Origin: Brevundimonas huaxiensis
GTDB lineage: Bacteria; Pseudomonadota; Alphaproteobacteria; Caulobacterales; Caulobacteraceae
DNA length: 64,000 bases
Reading direction: 5' to 3'
Assembly: GCF_014218725.1 (NCBI RefSeq)
Contig: NZ_JABBJE010000001.1
Coordinates: forward strand, 1-64,000
Shown piece by piece: positions 27,509-40,321 of the stretch. Each line of letters opens with the position of its first letter. Position 1 is the stretch's first letter. The notes under the pieces were generated by a model. It ran no database searches and was not told the origin of the DNA. It worked only from the letters and a program-made list of their open reading frames with translations. A program made the translations under genes and the position numbers.

Positions 27509-28395
27509 GGCAGGTTGTCGGCTTCAGTCTGTGGCACGGCGCGTAAGCTGCCGTTGGCGTTGCGGATCAGGGCGGGCGGACCGTCCGGCTGGGCCAGATC
27601 GCTGGACTGCGGCGTCTGGGCCATCTGGACAGGCATGGCGTCGAGGTAGGTCTGCTGCGGCGCAGGGATGGCGTCGGGGTGACGGCCGGCCTGGCGGTGG
27701 ACCGAATAGTAGCGCGCGCTGTTGTCGTCGGCTGTGGGCGTCGGGGCGGCCTGGCCGCTGGCGGCGACGGCGGCGGCGTCCAGCGGCGCGCCGGCCTGGG
27801 GCCGTTGCAGGCGATAGATGGGGGCGTCGCGGCGCGGGGCCATCGGGTCGGCGACGGCCGCCTGCGCCGGCTGGGGCGCGGGCGGCGGTTCGGCCTGCGC
27901 GGCCTGTTGCGGAGCGGGCGCCGGCTCGGCCGGCATTTGAAGTTCAGGCTGAGGTTGAGGCGCGGAAGACTCCGGAACATAGGGCGAGGGCGCGACGCGC
28001 GTCGCCGTCGTCTGCGCCGGGGTGGTTTCGACGGGGGCGGCCTCTACGGGCGGGGTCTGCGCGGGCTGGGCCGGTGTCGGCGCGCGCTGGGGCATCCAGG
28101 CGCTGGCGGGCGTCAGGCCGTTGCTGCGCGGCGTGGTGACCGAGGGGGCAGGCGACAGGCGGGCCAGGGGGATGGCGCCGGGCAGGGTGCGATTGGCGGC
28201 GGTCACGGTCGGGGCGGGCGCCTCGGCCTGACTGACGGCGGGCGTCGGGGTCGCGCGCGCGGCGACCGGCGGCTTGCCGGGCCACGACAGGTAGCGCAGG
28301 CCCGACGCGTTGGTCGGAGCCTGTTGCGCCACGGCGGCGCCGGCCGCCAGATTGACGGCGGTCAGGACGATCGAAACTGCGAGGGCGCGGCGCAC
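27505..28395 (-). CDS. Pro/Ala-rich exported protein of unknown function
   Basis: A 296-residue protein starting at a GTG (28395) with GGAGAG 7 nt upstream; a GTG at 28428 is a less likely start. The signal peptide is residues 1-23 (VSIVLTAVNLAAGAAVAQQ). The mature chain is dominated by Pro, Ala and Gln and is probably disordered (about 40-220), with a small recognisable C-terminus (DDNSARYYSVHRQAGRHPD; PPALIRNANGSLRAV). Co-translated with the DUF2336 gene. Function unknown; a periplasm-spanning linker is possible. Confidence 0.7.
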   Translation of the reverse strand: MRRALAVSIVLTAVNLAAGAAVAQQAPTNASGLRYLSWPGKPPVAARATPTPAVSQAEAPAPTVTAANRTLPGAIPLARLSPAPSVTTPRSNGLTPASAWMPQRAPTPAQPAQTPPVEAAPVETTPAQTTATRVAPSPYVPESSAPQPQPELQMPAEPAPAPQQAAQAEPPPAPQPAQAAVADPMAPRRDAPIYRLQRPQAGAPLDAAAVAASGQAAPTPTADDNSARYYSVHRQAGRHPDAIPAPQQTYLDAMPVQMAQTPQSSDLAQPDGPPALIRNANGSLRAVPQTEADNLP

Positions 28396-28490
28396 GGCGG
28401 CTCTCCGGAGAGGAATTCCAGCGCACACACTAGGGCTCGGACCCTTAATCCCGCGCTAATGTGAAGCCAGGATTCGACAACGACCGCGTG

Positions 28491-29531
28491 TCAGCCGCGA
28501 CCGGGCAGATAGTTGTCGGTGAAGGCGTCGCGCCAGTTCAGACCGGCTTCGTAAACCCCGGCTTTCGAGGTCACGTCGAAGAAGGCCTGCCAGCGTTCCT
28601 CGGTCAGGGCGCCCAGGCCGTAAAGCGCCGCGTCGCCGCCATCGACGATGGCGTAGTCGCGCAGGCGTTCGCGGGCCTGATCGAGAACCGCCTGGGTCAT
28701 GTCCGGGTTGTCCTTGCGGATCAGGGCGTCGGCGGCCGAGGCGTCCCCGCGAATATAGTCGCGCCACCCTTCCGCCGAGGCGGCGATGAAGCTGCGTAGC
28801 GCCGCCGCATTGTCGCGGGCGAAGGCGTTGGGCGCCAGGACCATGGCGGCGTAGGAGGGATAGCCCTCGTCGGCCAGCAGGAAGACGCGCGGGTCGAAAT
28901 CGGCGGCCTGTTCGATGGCGTAGGGATCGCTGGTCAGATAGCCCTGCTGCACCGCCCGCGCATTGGCGATGAAGGCGGCGGGGTCGTAGGCGAAGGGGCG
29001 CAGCTGTTCGTCGGTAAAGCCGTATTTGGCCTTCAGCCAGACCCAGAAGGTGCTGATCCCCGCTTCGGACAACAGGAAGGGCCGGCCGGCCAGATCGGCG
29101 ATGGTCTCCAGCGCCGCGTCCGGATGGGCCATCAGGACCTGCGGATCCTTCTGGAAGAAGGCGGCGACCGCCTTCACCGGGGCGCCGGACGCGACCAGGT
29201 TCAGGGGGATGAAGCTGTTGGAGCCCATGCCCAGTTCGACCGCGCCCGAGGCCAGCAGTTGCGGCACGTTCACGCCGGGGCCGCCCTGGACGATCTGGAC
29301 GTTCAGCCCGCGCTTCTCATAGGCCCCGCTGGCGAGGGCCTGATAGAAACCGCCCTGTTCGGCCTGGGCGCGCCAGTCGGTGGCGAACCGCAGCCGCACC
29401 CGGCCCTCTTCGTCGACCGGCGCCTCGGCCCGTCCGCAGGCCCGAAGCCCGATCGCGCCCGCCGCCACAGCCGCCCCGCCCGCGATCAGCGCACGGCGAC
29501 GGGTCAGCAGGCGATTCCCCAACAAGCTCAT
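28491..29531 (-). CDS. ABC transporter substrate-binding protein, NMT1/SsuA-like
   Basis: A 346-residue protein. The twin-arginine signal (LTRRRALIAGGAAVAAGAIG) suggests Tat export; a Cys near residue 32 could be a lipid anchor. The periplasmic-binding fold has FATDWRAQAEQGGFYQALAS, VQIVQGGPGVNVPQLLASG and ELGMGSNSFIPLN, typical of NMT1/THI5-like proteins that bind sulfonates, nitrate or thiamine precursors. No permease or ATPase gene is adjacent, so the partner transporter must be elsewhere. Substrate not assignable. Confidence 0.85.
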   Translation of the reverse strand: MSLLGNRLLTRRRALIAGGAAVAAGAIGLRACGRAEAPVDEEGRVRLRFATDWRAQAEQGGFYQALASGAYEKRGLNVQIVQGGPGVNVPQLLASGAVELGMGSNSFIPLNLVASGAPVKAVAAFFQKDPQVLMAHPDAALETIADLAGRPFLLSEAGISTFWVWLKAKYGFTDEQLRPFAYDPAAFIANARAVQQGYLTSDPYAIEQAADFDPRVFLLADEGYPSYAAMVLAPNAFARDNAAALRSFIAASAEGWRDYIRGDASAADALIRKDNPDMTQAVLDQARERLRDYAIVDGGDAALYGLGALTEERWQAFFDVTSKAGVYEAGLNWRDAFTDNYLPGRG

Positions 29532-30198
29532 GCCCCTGACTTACGGGGCGATAGGGGCCTTGGGAAGGCGGGGCGTCAGTCCGCCGCGTTGTCGGCGCCC
29601 CAATTGAGCGAGGGGACGAAGCGTTCGGGCGGACCCGTCAGCTTCGTCCCCTCGCCAAGTCCGGGTTGGACTTGGCCGTTCGGGTCTGGACCTTGGCGTC
29701 GGCGTCGTTTCGGGCGAACCCGAAAGGGCGGTCGGCTGTATCCTGTCGCGCTCCTGGTCTTCGGCGTTCCGCGGCATTTTAGTCCGCGTCGTCCGTCGAT
29801 CCCGATCCGGTTCTCCTGTCTGTCGTCGATCCGAAGATCGTCGAGGACTGGAGCCTGGATCCCGCCTGTCGCACGTTACGATCCAAAGATCGCCCGAAGC
29901 GCCGGGTCGGAGAGCCGGGCCGGTTCGCTGGAGATCCAGGTCTCCCTGGATTTCCGCTGCCCCGTGTCCCTTGGCCTGTTGACGTTCGGACGAAACCGGC
30001 TATGAGGCAAGCGCCCGAACTCGCCCCGATGTGCACGATTGGCCCGGCGGCGGTGGACAAGCCTGTGAACATCGGTGGACGGATCAAATTCGCGATTGCG
30101 GATCAGCGTCTTGCCTTGTCCACAGAAACGCGGCGATAGAGGCTTATGTCCGGCGTCGGACACATTGCGCTGCAACCCTGCGGCGCGCTTTGGGTTCT
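29532..30198. other. intergenic region without a convincing gene
   Basis: About 670 bp between divergent genes. It contains repeated short motifs around GATCC (29798-29940) and a plus-strand frame open from 29783 to the stop at 30139, with no good start codon or ribosome site. Its first ATG (30002) would give 45 residues. It may hold promoter elements for both flanking genes or decayed coding sequence. No RNA gene was recognised. Confidence 0.4.
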
Positions 30199-33125
<2,927 letters not shown>

Positions 33126-33129
<4 letters not shown>

Positions 33130-34094
33130 AGCCGGGCGTTCAGCCAGGTGCGGATCGCCTTGCGCGCGCCGCGCGCGGCCGGGCCGCCGAAATGCAGGAA
33201 GCCGTGCGGGGTCTCGGGCACGCGGATCAGGTCGGCGTCAGAGGCCTCGCCCCAGCGGGTGGCCATCAACAGACTGTCCTCGAACAGAGGGTCCTGTTCG
33301 CCGGCGAGGAACAGGGCGGGCGGCAGGCCGGTCAGGTCGGCATACAGGGGCGAGACGTCGGGCTGGCGCAAGGCCGCCTCGTCGCGATCCGGCGCCAGGC
33401 GCGCCAGATCGGCCTGCATCGTCGGGCCGTTGAACAGCAGAGTCTCCGGCCCGGCCGAACGCACGCTTTCGGTGCCCGACAGGTCGAAGACGCCATAGGT
33501 GAAGACGCAGCCCTTCACCAGGTCGATCAGCCCCTGGTCGCGCAGGGCGACGGCGGTCAGGGCCGCCAGATGCCCGCCGGCGGATTCGCCCGCCAGAAAC
33601 AGGGTCGAGGCGCCCAGTCGATCGACATTCGTGACCGTCCAATAGGCGGCGGCCAGACAGTCGGCGATGGCGGCGTCGATATAGATCTGGCGCCTTTCGG
33701 ACAGCAGGCGATAGTCCACCGAGACGACGCAGAAGCCGTGGTGCGCCAGATGGGCGTTCAGCCGGTCGTTCAGCCCGGCGCTGCCCAGCACCCAGCCGCC
33801 GCCGTGAATGTCCAGGATCACGGCGCGGGGCGTGCCCGTCGGATGCAGGATGCGCAAGGGAACCGGATGGTCGCCATCGGTCTGGACGATCTCGACCGTG
33901 ACGCCGCGCTTCTTCAGGCGTGGCGTGGTGACCCGACCGGCGGCGGCGTCCAGCCACAGCGACAGCCGCTGGCCCGCATCGATCCGCCAGCCGTCGGTGC
34001 GCAGGCGCGGCGCGCGGGCGAGGATGGCGTTGATCCGCCGCACCGCCGCCTGCTGGGGCGGGGCGAACTCGACGAGGTGGCTGCGAAGGGTCAT
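33126..34094 (-). CDS. alpha/beta hydrolase of the hormone-sensitive lipase type
   Basis: A 322-residue cytosolic esterase. The oxyanion motif is LDIHGGGWVLGS (about 95), the nucleophile Ser is in LFLAGESAGGHLAAL (about 170), and the catalytic acid and His fall in LAGEQDPLFEDS and ETPHGFLHFGG. Such enzymes hydrolyse short acyl esters. ATG 34094 is chosen; a start at 34166 would add 24 polar residues without homology. Convergent with the hybrid kinase, divergent from a small membrane protein. Confidence 0.9.
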
Positions 34095-34186
34095 GAAGCT
34101 TGAGTGTGCGGCGGCGGGTTTGGTTTCAAGTCGGCGCTTTCGGCCGAGCCTCGTCAGCCACGACAAAGCCGGTTATCGTCCGCCCC

Positions 34187-34360
34187 ATGAAACGGCTCAC
34201 CCCCTTCGGCGTCCTGTTGATCTTCGGCCTGATCGGGCTTTTGACGGGCAAGTTCGGCCTGTGGTTCGCGTTCGGCCTGGTCGCCTGCATCGCCGTCAGC
34301 GTGATGCAGAACCGGGGTGCGGCGAAGACGCCGACCGGGGATCCGGACAGTCAGGGTTAG
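34187..34360 (+). CDS. small inner-membrane protein
   Basis: A 57-residue protein with one or two hydrophobic segments (FGVLLIFGLIGLLTG and FGLWFAFGLVACIAV, residues 7-40) and a polar tail (NRGAAKTPTGDPDSQG). The start ATG 34187 is supported by length of the hydrophobic part. Function unknown. Confidence 0.55.
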   Translation: MKRLTPFGVLLIFGLIGLLTGKFGLWFAFGLVACIAVSVMQNRGAAKTPTGDPDSQG

Positions 34361-34402
34361 GACCTGAAGCCGTCCTCGCCAGAGTGACGAGCCGTTCGGT
34401 AT

Positions 34403-36241
<1,839 letters not shown>

Positions 36242-36250
36242 GTGACTTTC

Positions 36251-36418
36251 GATCCTCCCCTGCTGGCGGGGGAGGGGGACCGCGCGTCGCGCGGTGGAGG
36301 GGGCGGAAACGGGTGTGATCTAAGGGTTGTGAGGCGGATATTCCACTGGAAAGGTCGGTGGGGCGTTCGCCCCCTCCACCGCTTCGCGGTCCCCCTCCCC
36401 CGTGAACGGGGGAGGATC
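36251..36418. repeat. inverted pair of CCTCCCCC..GGGGGAGG repeats
   Basis: The left half begins GATCCTCCCCTGCTGGCGGG, the right half ends GTGAACGGGGGAGGATC. Between them are complementary arms GGTGGAGGGGGCG and CGCCCCCTCCACC, so the whole 168 bp forms an inverted repeat. It fills the space between the divergent ABC-F and TetR genes. Confidence 0.85.
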
Positions 36419-36434
36419 AGCCGTGGTTGACAGT

Positions 36435-36450
36435 TACCGTCCGGTTGGTA
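36435..36450. promoter_or_regulatory. TetR-type operator candidate
   Basis: TACCGTCCGGTTGGTA is a near-palindrome of the form TACC-NN-CCGG-NN-GGTA, 10 bp upstream of the tetR start. It matches the spacing and symmetry of AcrR/TetR operators. GTTAC and GTAAC flank it. Confidence 0.7.
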
Positions 36451-36460
36451 TGTAACGCGG

Positions 36461-37039
36461 ATGGACAGCACCACACGCCGTCGCGCGCCTGACGACACCC
36501 GCGCCGAGATTATCGAAAAGGCGCTGGAGGTCGCCGCCGAGCTGGGGGCGTCAGGCTTTACGCTGGATGCGGTGGCGGCGCGGACGAGCGTCAGCAAGGG
36601 CGCCCTGCTGCATCATTTTCCTAGCAAGATCGCGCTGTTGGAAGGGATGGTCGATCATCTGGGGCGGATGCATACGGACACGATCCTGGCCGAGGCCGCG
36701 CGCGATCCCGAACCCTATGGCCGGAATGCGCGGGCCTATCTGAGGGCGACGGTCAATGAGCCGGTGACGCCGCAGGACGTCAGCATCGGTCGGGTCATCA
36801 TGGCCGCCTGCGCCATCGATCCGGCCTTGGCGCAGCGCTGGAACGGCTGGATCGACAAGGTGAAGGTGGACGATCCCAGCGATCCGGTCGGGGCGGACGA
36901 CGCCCTGATGCTGAGGCTGATCGCCGACGGCTTGTGGATGTCGGACCTGTTCGGCACCCATGCGGTGTCGCCGGAACAGAGACAGGCGCTGCTGTCGCTG
37001 CTGACGCCCGGCCATCCGATCACGGCGAACGACGCGTGA
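36461..37039 (+). CDS. TetR-family transcriptional repressor
   Basis: A 192-residue protein. N-terminal helix-turn-helix: EIIEKALEVAAELGASGFTL, then DAVAARTSVSKGALLHHFPSK (residues 16-60). The C-terminal ligand domain (65-190) has the LIADGLWMSDLFG helix. It lies downstream of its likely operator and overlaps the following SMR gene (its stop shares bases with a GTG at 37036), so it probably represses its own operon and senses an efflux substrate. Confidence 0.93.
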   Translation: MDSTTRRRAPDDTRAEIIEKALEVAAELGASGFTLDAVAARTSVSKGALLHHFPSKIALLEGMVDHLGRMHTDTILAEAARDPEPYGRNARAYLRATVNEPVTPQDVSIGRVIMAACAIDPALAQRWNGWIDKVKVDDPSDPVGADDALMLRLIADGLWMSDLFGTHAVSPEQRQALLSLLTPGHPITANDA

Positions 37040-37044
37040 GTCTT

Positions 37045-37374
37045 ATGACCTGGGCCGCGCTGCTGGCCGCCATTGCGCTGGAAGTGGCGGGCACGACGAT
37101 GCTGCAGGCCTCGCACCAGTTCACGCGGGCCTGGCCGACGGCGGGGATGGCGGTCTGCTACGGCCTGGCCTTCTATCTGCTGTCGATCGCCTTGCGGCAG
37201 ATGCCGGGGGGGATCGCCTATGCGATCTGGAGCGGGCTGGGGGTGGTGCTGATCTCGGTGATCGGGACGGTGGTGTTCCGCCAGCGGCTGGACCTGCCGG
37301 CGATGGTCGGGCTGGCGATGATCGTCGGCGGGGTCGTGGTGATCAACCTGTTCTCGAAGACGGTGGGGCATTGA
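37045..37374 (+). CDS. SMR-family multidrug efflux protein
   Basis: A 109-residue protein with four membrane helices. The essential acidic residue is in LLAAIALEVAGTTMLQASHQ (Glu 13). The conserved GIAYAIWSGLGVVLISVIG loop-helix and MIVGGVVVINLFSK are family signatures. SMR proteins form antiparallel dimers exporting quaternary cations, or guanidinium (Gdx subtype), in exchange for protons. ATG 37045 gives standard length; a GTG at 37036 overlapping the TetR stop is an alternative. Operon with tetR. Confidence 0.92.
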   Translation: MTWAALLAAIALEVAGTTMLQASHQFTRAWPTAGMAVCYGLAFYLLSIALRQMPGGIAYAIWSGLGVVLISVIGTVVFRQRLDLPAMVGLAMIVGGVVVINLFSKTVGH

Positions 37375-37378
37375 TGAA

Positions 37379-37406
37379 GATCCTCCCCCGTTCACGGGGG
37401 AGGATC
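37379..37406. repeat. perfect palindrome GATCCTCCCCC..GGGGGAGGATC
   Basis: An 11-13 bp stem with a GTTCAC-like loop, located between the convergent SMR and DUF559 genes; it overlaps the DUF559 stop by a base. Part of the CCTCCCCC repeat family and likely a bidirectional terminator. Confidence 0.85.
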
Positions 37407-37756
37407 TAGAGGGACAGGATAAATTCGGCGACGGCGTCCGGGTCGTCGAGGACGAGGGCGGCGGCGATGCGGATGGTGCGGACGCCCTTTTCGGCAAGCC
37501 AGGCGTCGCGTCTGGCGTCGCGCGCGAGATCGTGCTGCTGGCCGTCGATTTCGATGCAGAGCCGGTCTCTGGCGCGATAGAAGTCCAGGATGAAGGGGCC
37601 GAGGGCGTGCTGGCGACGAAAGCCGTGGCCTCGAATACGCTGCCAGATCAGGACTTCGGGCAAAGACATCGACCGGCGGAGACTTCTGGCGCGTTTTTGG
37701 GTAAGGACCGGCGCTCTCATGGAGCGTATCACCATCACAAGCTGTGCTTTTGGCAA
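37406..37756 (-). CDS. DUF559 domain protein (Vsr/restriction-like nuclease fold)
   Basis: A 116-residue protein. The DUF559 core is RSMSLPEVLIWQRIRG, FRRQHALGPFILDFYRARDRLCIEIDGQQH and DAWLAEKGVRTIRI. The Glu, Asp (in ILDFY) and Glu-x-Asp (IEIDG) positions match the active site of the very-short-patch-repair-like PD-(D/E)XK fold. The family is common near mobile or defence loci, but biological role is not proven. Flanked on both sides by palindromic repeats (37379, 37785). Confidence 0.85.
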   Translation of the reverse strand: MPKAQLVMVIRSMRAPVLTQKRARSLRRSMSLPEVLIWQRIRGHGFRRQHALGPFILDFYRARDRLCIEIDGQQHDLARDARRDAWLAEKGVRTIRIAAALVLDDPDAVAEFILSL

Positions 37757-37784
37757 GGGGATGCGTCGCGCGTGGTGCGGCGTC

Positions 37785-37835
37785 CGCCCCCTCCACCGCT
37801 ACGCGGTCCCCCTCCCCCGCAGGCGTGGGAGGATC
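37785..37835. repeat. CGCCCCCTCCACCGC..CCTCCCCC palindromic repeat upstream of ycgN-like gene
   Basis: Contains CGCCCCCTCCACCGCTACGC, GGTCCCCCTCCCCC and GTGGGAGGATC. Same family as 36251 and 46887. It ends 2 bp before the next start codon, so its GGGAGG serves as that gene's ribosome-binding site. Confidence 0.8.
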
Positions 37836-37837
37836 TG

Positions 37838-38299
37838 ATGGCGTCCTACTGGGAAACCAAGACCCTGGCCGAGATGTCGCCTTCCGAGTGGGAGGGGCTG
37901 TGCGACGGGTGCGGGCTGTGCTGCGTGATCCGGTTCGAGGACGAGGATACGGGCGAGGTCATTCCGACGCGGGTGCACTGCAAGCTGTTCGACCCCGAGG
38001 CCTGCGCCTGTTCGGACTATGCGAACCGCAAGGCCCAGGTGCCGGACTGCATCAAGCTGACGCCCGGCAATATCGAGGCGTTGGAGTGGATGCCCAAGTC
38101 GTGCGCCTATCGCCGGCTGCACGAGGGGCGGCCGCTGGCGAAATGGCATCATCTGATCTCGGGCAGTCGCGAGACGGTGCATACGGCGGGCGTGTCGGTG
38201 CGGGGCCAGACGATTTCGGAGCTGTCGCTGGCCGAGCCGGAAGATGCGCTGGATTTCGAGGCGCCGGAATGGGCGGTCGAACGGGGCCGGGAGCGATAG
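37838..38299 (+). CDS. YcgN/UPF0260 cysteine-cluster protein
   Basis: A 153-residue protein with the family's cysteine clusters: LCDGCGLCCVIRFED (22-36), VHCKLFDPEACACSDYANR (about 47-65), VPDCIKLTP and MPKSCAYRRLHEGRPL. Likely binds a metal or iron-sulfur centre; function unknown. ATG 37838 is preceded by GGGAGGATC from the adjacent palindromic repeat. It is followed after about 115 bp by the GTA-like cluster. Confidence 0.9.
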   Translation: MASYWETKTLAEMSPSEWEGLCDGCGLCCVIRFEDEDTGEVIPTRVHCKLFDPEACACSDYANRKAQVPDCIKLTPGNIEALEWMPKSCAYRRLHEGRPLAKWHHLISGSRETVHTAGVSVRGQTISELSLAEPEDALDFEAPEWAVERGRER

Positions 38300-38415
38300 G
38301 GTAGCACCCCCTAGCCAGCGCAATGACGCTGGTTGAAAACGTGCGAAAACAGACCGTTAACGAATTATGTGGGCGTTGTTCCGGCCTGAGGACGCTGGTC
38401 CGCTATGGTTTGGGC

Positions 38416-38856
38416 ATGACGGGAAATCAGGACGACGAAGAGGGCAGCTGCGGCGGCGCGCGCGCGACGGCTGCGTCCTGCGCGGGGTGGATGGAGCCCC
38501 TGTTCCTGATGATGAAGGCCAAGATCGAGGAGACGGCCAAGAGCGTCTGCGAGACCGACGTCAAGGACGCCGCCGTCGCCGAAAAGGTCGCGCGCCAGAT
38601 CGGGGTGATTGCGCGGTCGGCCAAGGCGGTCGAGGCGATGCGGCTGCTGTGCCTGAGCGACAACGAAGAGGACGAGATGGGTGGACGAACCTACGACCCC
38701 GCCGAGGACGAGCGAATCCGACAGGAACTGGTCGTCGAACACGCGCGGCTTGATCGAATTCTGGAAGAGAAAAACGCCGAAGCTGCTGAAAGAGCGCGGG
38801 CTAAGGCTGCATCGCAATCACTGTCGGCTGGCGAAGCATCAGTTTCCGCCGACTGA
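38416..38856 (+). CDS. small terminase-like GTA protein (g1 candidate)
   Basis: A 146-residue helical protein. After a Cys/Gly-rich start, the core is LFLMMKAKIEETAKSVCETD, VARQIGVIARSAKAVEAMRL and a C-terminal charged helix ERIRQELVVEHARLDRILEE. Position directly upstream of the large terminase suggests the GTA gp1/TerS role, but the sequence is too divergent to be sure. ATG 38416 is preferred over ATG 38323, which would add 31 residues. Its 3' end overlaps the terminase gene by about 176 bp. GTTAAC upstream (38357) may be a regulatory half-site. Confidence 0.6.
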   Translation: MTGNQDDEEGSCGGARATAASCAGWMEPLFLMMKAKIEETAKSVCETDVKDAAVAEKVARQIGVIARSAKAVEAMRLLCLSDNEEDEMGGRTYDPAEDERIRQELVVEHARLDRILEEKNAEAAERARAKAASQSLSAGEASVSAD

Positions 38857-40000
38857 CGACGACCTGAAGACCTGGCTGCTGCTGGGCGGCCGGGGATCGG
38901 GCAAGACCTTCGCCGGGTCGGTCTGGATCGACATCATGGCGCGAGAGCTGCCCGGCATCACCCTGGCCCTGGTCGGCCCCGCCCTGCACGACGTGCGCGA
39001 GGTGATGGTGGAGGGGGCGTCGGGGATCAAGGCGCTGGCGGAGCCGGGCGACCGGCCGCGTTGGGAGGCCGGGCGGCGTCGGTTGGTGTGGGGCAATCAA
39101 TCGGCGGCCTATGCGTTTTCGGCCGAGGATCCCGACAGTCTGAGGGGGCCGCAGTTTCACGCCGCCTGGGCGGACGAATTCTGCGCCTGGCGGCGGCCGG
39201 AGATGGTGCTGTCGAACCTGAGGTTCGGACTGCGGCTGGGGGCCTGGCCGCTGCTGGCGGTGACGACGACGCCCCGGCCGATCCCGGCGCTGAGGCGGCT
39301 GATGGCCGAAGCGGGGACGGTGACGGAACGGGCGGCGACGGCCCTGAACGCGCACAACCTGTCGCCCGGCTTTCTGGCGCATCTGAACGACGTCTATGGC
39401 GGGACGCGACTGGCGGCGCAGGAGCTGGAAGGCGTGGTGGTCGAGGGCGAGGGCGCCCTGTTCCGCATTGCGGACCTGAAGCGGGCCAGGGGCGCGCGGC
39501 CGGCCGAACTGGACCGGATCGTCGTGGCGGTCGATCCGCCGGCGACCGCGACCGGAGACGCCTGCGGCATCGTGGTCGTGGGGCGAAAAGGTCGCCAGGC
39601 CTTCGTGCTGGCCGATCGGACGGTGCAGGGGCGCTCGCCCCGGAGCTGGGGCGGGGCGGTCAGCGCGGCGGCGCGCGAATTCGGCGCGCACGAGGTGGTC
39701 GCCGAGAGCAATCAGGGCGGCGACATGGTGCGCTCGGTCCTGGCCATCAGCGCCTGTCCGTGCCGGATCGAGATGGCCCACGCGTCGCGGTCGAAGGCTG
39801 CACGGGCCGAGCCGGTGGCCCTGCTGTATGAACAGGGGCGGGTGGTCCACTGCGACGCCTTCCCGGCGCTGGAGGAAGAGATGCTGGCGCTGGGCAGCGA
39901 GGGCGGACCCAGCCCGGACCGGGCCGACGCCCTGGTATGGGCGATCACGCGGCTGATGCTGGGGCCGCAGTCGGCGGGACCGCGGTTGCGGGGGCTTTAG
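38681..40000 (+). CDS. GTA/phage terminase large subunit
   Basis: A 439-residue packaging motor. Walker A is LLLGGRGSGKTFAGS (about 67-80), Walker B is HAAWADEFCAW (about 160), and motif III is LLAVTTTPRPIPALRRL. The C-terminal RNase H-like nuclease has VAVDPPATATGDACGIVVVG, VAESNQGGDMVRSVL and SPDRADALVWAITRLML. This is the RcGTA gp2 type, packaging host DNA into heads. GTG 38681 is the only early start (AGAGGA upstream), which makes a long overlap with the preceding gene. Frame appears intact. Confidence 0.93.
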   Translation: MDEPTTPPRTSESDRNWSSNTRGLIEFWKRKTPKLLKERGLRLHRNHCRLAKHQFPPTDDDLKTWLLLGGRGSGKTFAGSVWIDIMARELPGITLALVGPALHDVREVMVEGASGIKALAEPGDRPRWEAGRRRLVWGNQSAAYAFSAEDPDSLRGPQFHAAWADEFCAWRRPEMVLSNLRFGLRLGAWPLLAVTTTPRPIPALRRLMAEAGTVTERAATALNAHNLSPGFLAHLNDVYGGTRLAAQELEGVVVEGEGALFRIADLKRARGARPAELDRIVVAVDPPATATGDACGIVVVGRKGRQAFVLADRTVQGRSPRSWGGAVSAAAREFGAHEVVAESNQGGDMVRSVLAISACPCRIEMAHASRSKAARAEPVALLYEQGRVVHCDAFPALEEEMLALGSEGGPSPDRADALVWAITRLMLGPQSAGPRLRGL

Positions 40001-40033
40001 AGCCTCAAGATTTCAACGACAGGAGAGACGAAT

Positions 40034-40321
40034 ATGCCGGCCATTCCGGAGCGGGACGGATTGCTGAACCATGGGCGCGACGCGGGCGGCCCGCCGAGGC
40101 GCGCGGCGGCGGTCACGCCCAGCGACGCGGCCGATCTGACGACTTACGCCAAGGCGCTGTATATCGGCGGCGCGGGCAATATCCGTGTGCTGACGGTCGG
40201 GGCAGAGGACGGGGACGCCGTGACCTTCGCCAACCATCCGGTGGGGTGGTTGCCGGTGCAGGTGCGCCGGGTGCTGGCGACCGGGACGACGGCGACGCAG
40301 ATCGTGGCGGCCTTCGACTGA
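40034..40321 (+). CDS. GTA head-spike base protein (RCAP_rcc01079-like)
   Basis: A 95-residue protein. AVTPSDAADLTTYAKALYIGGAGNIRVLT and AVTFANHPVGWLPVQVRRVLATGTTA are features of the RcGTA spike base protein that anchors head fibres at the capsid. RcGTA spikes bind host capsular polysaccharide (established for Rhodobacter capsulatus). Its stop overlaps the next start as TGATG. RBS AGGAGAG upstream. Confidence 0.85.
   Translation: MPAIPERDGLLNHGRDAGGPPRRAAAVTPSDAADLTTYAKALYIGGAGNIRVLTVGAEDGDAVTFANHPVGWLPVQVRRVLATGTTATQIVAAFD

Noticed and set aside
29783-30139. Open plus-strand frame as a gene
   Set aside because: No start codon with a ribosome site and no recognised family; kept only as an observation.
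38323-38415. Extended start of the small terminase candidate
   Set aside because: The added residues have no helix or domain character and include a likely regulatory GTTAAC.
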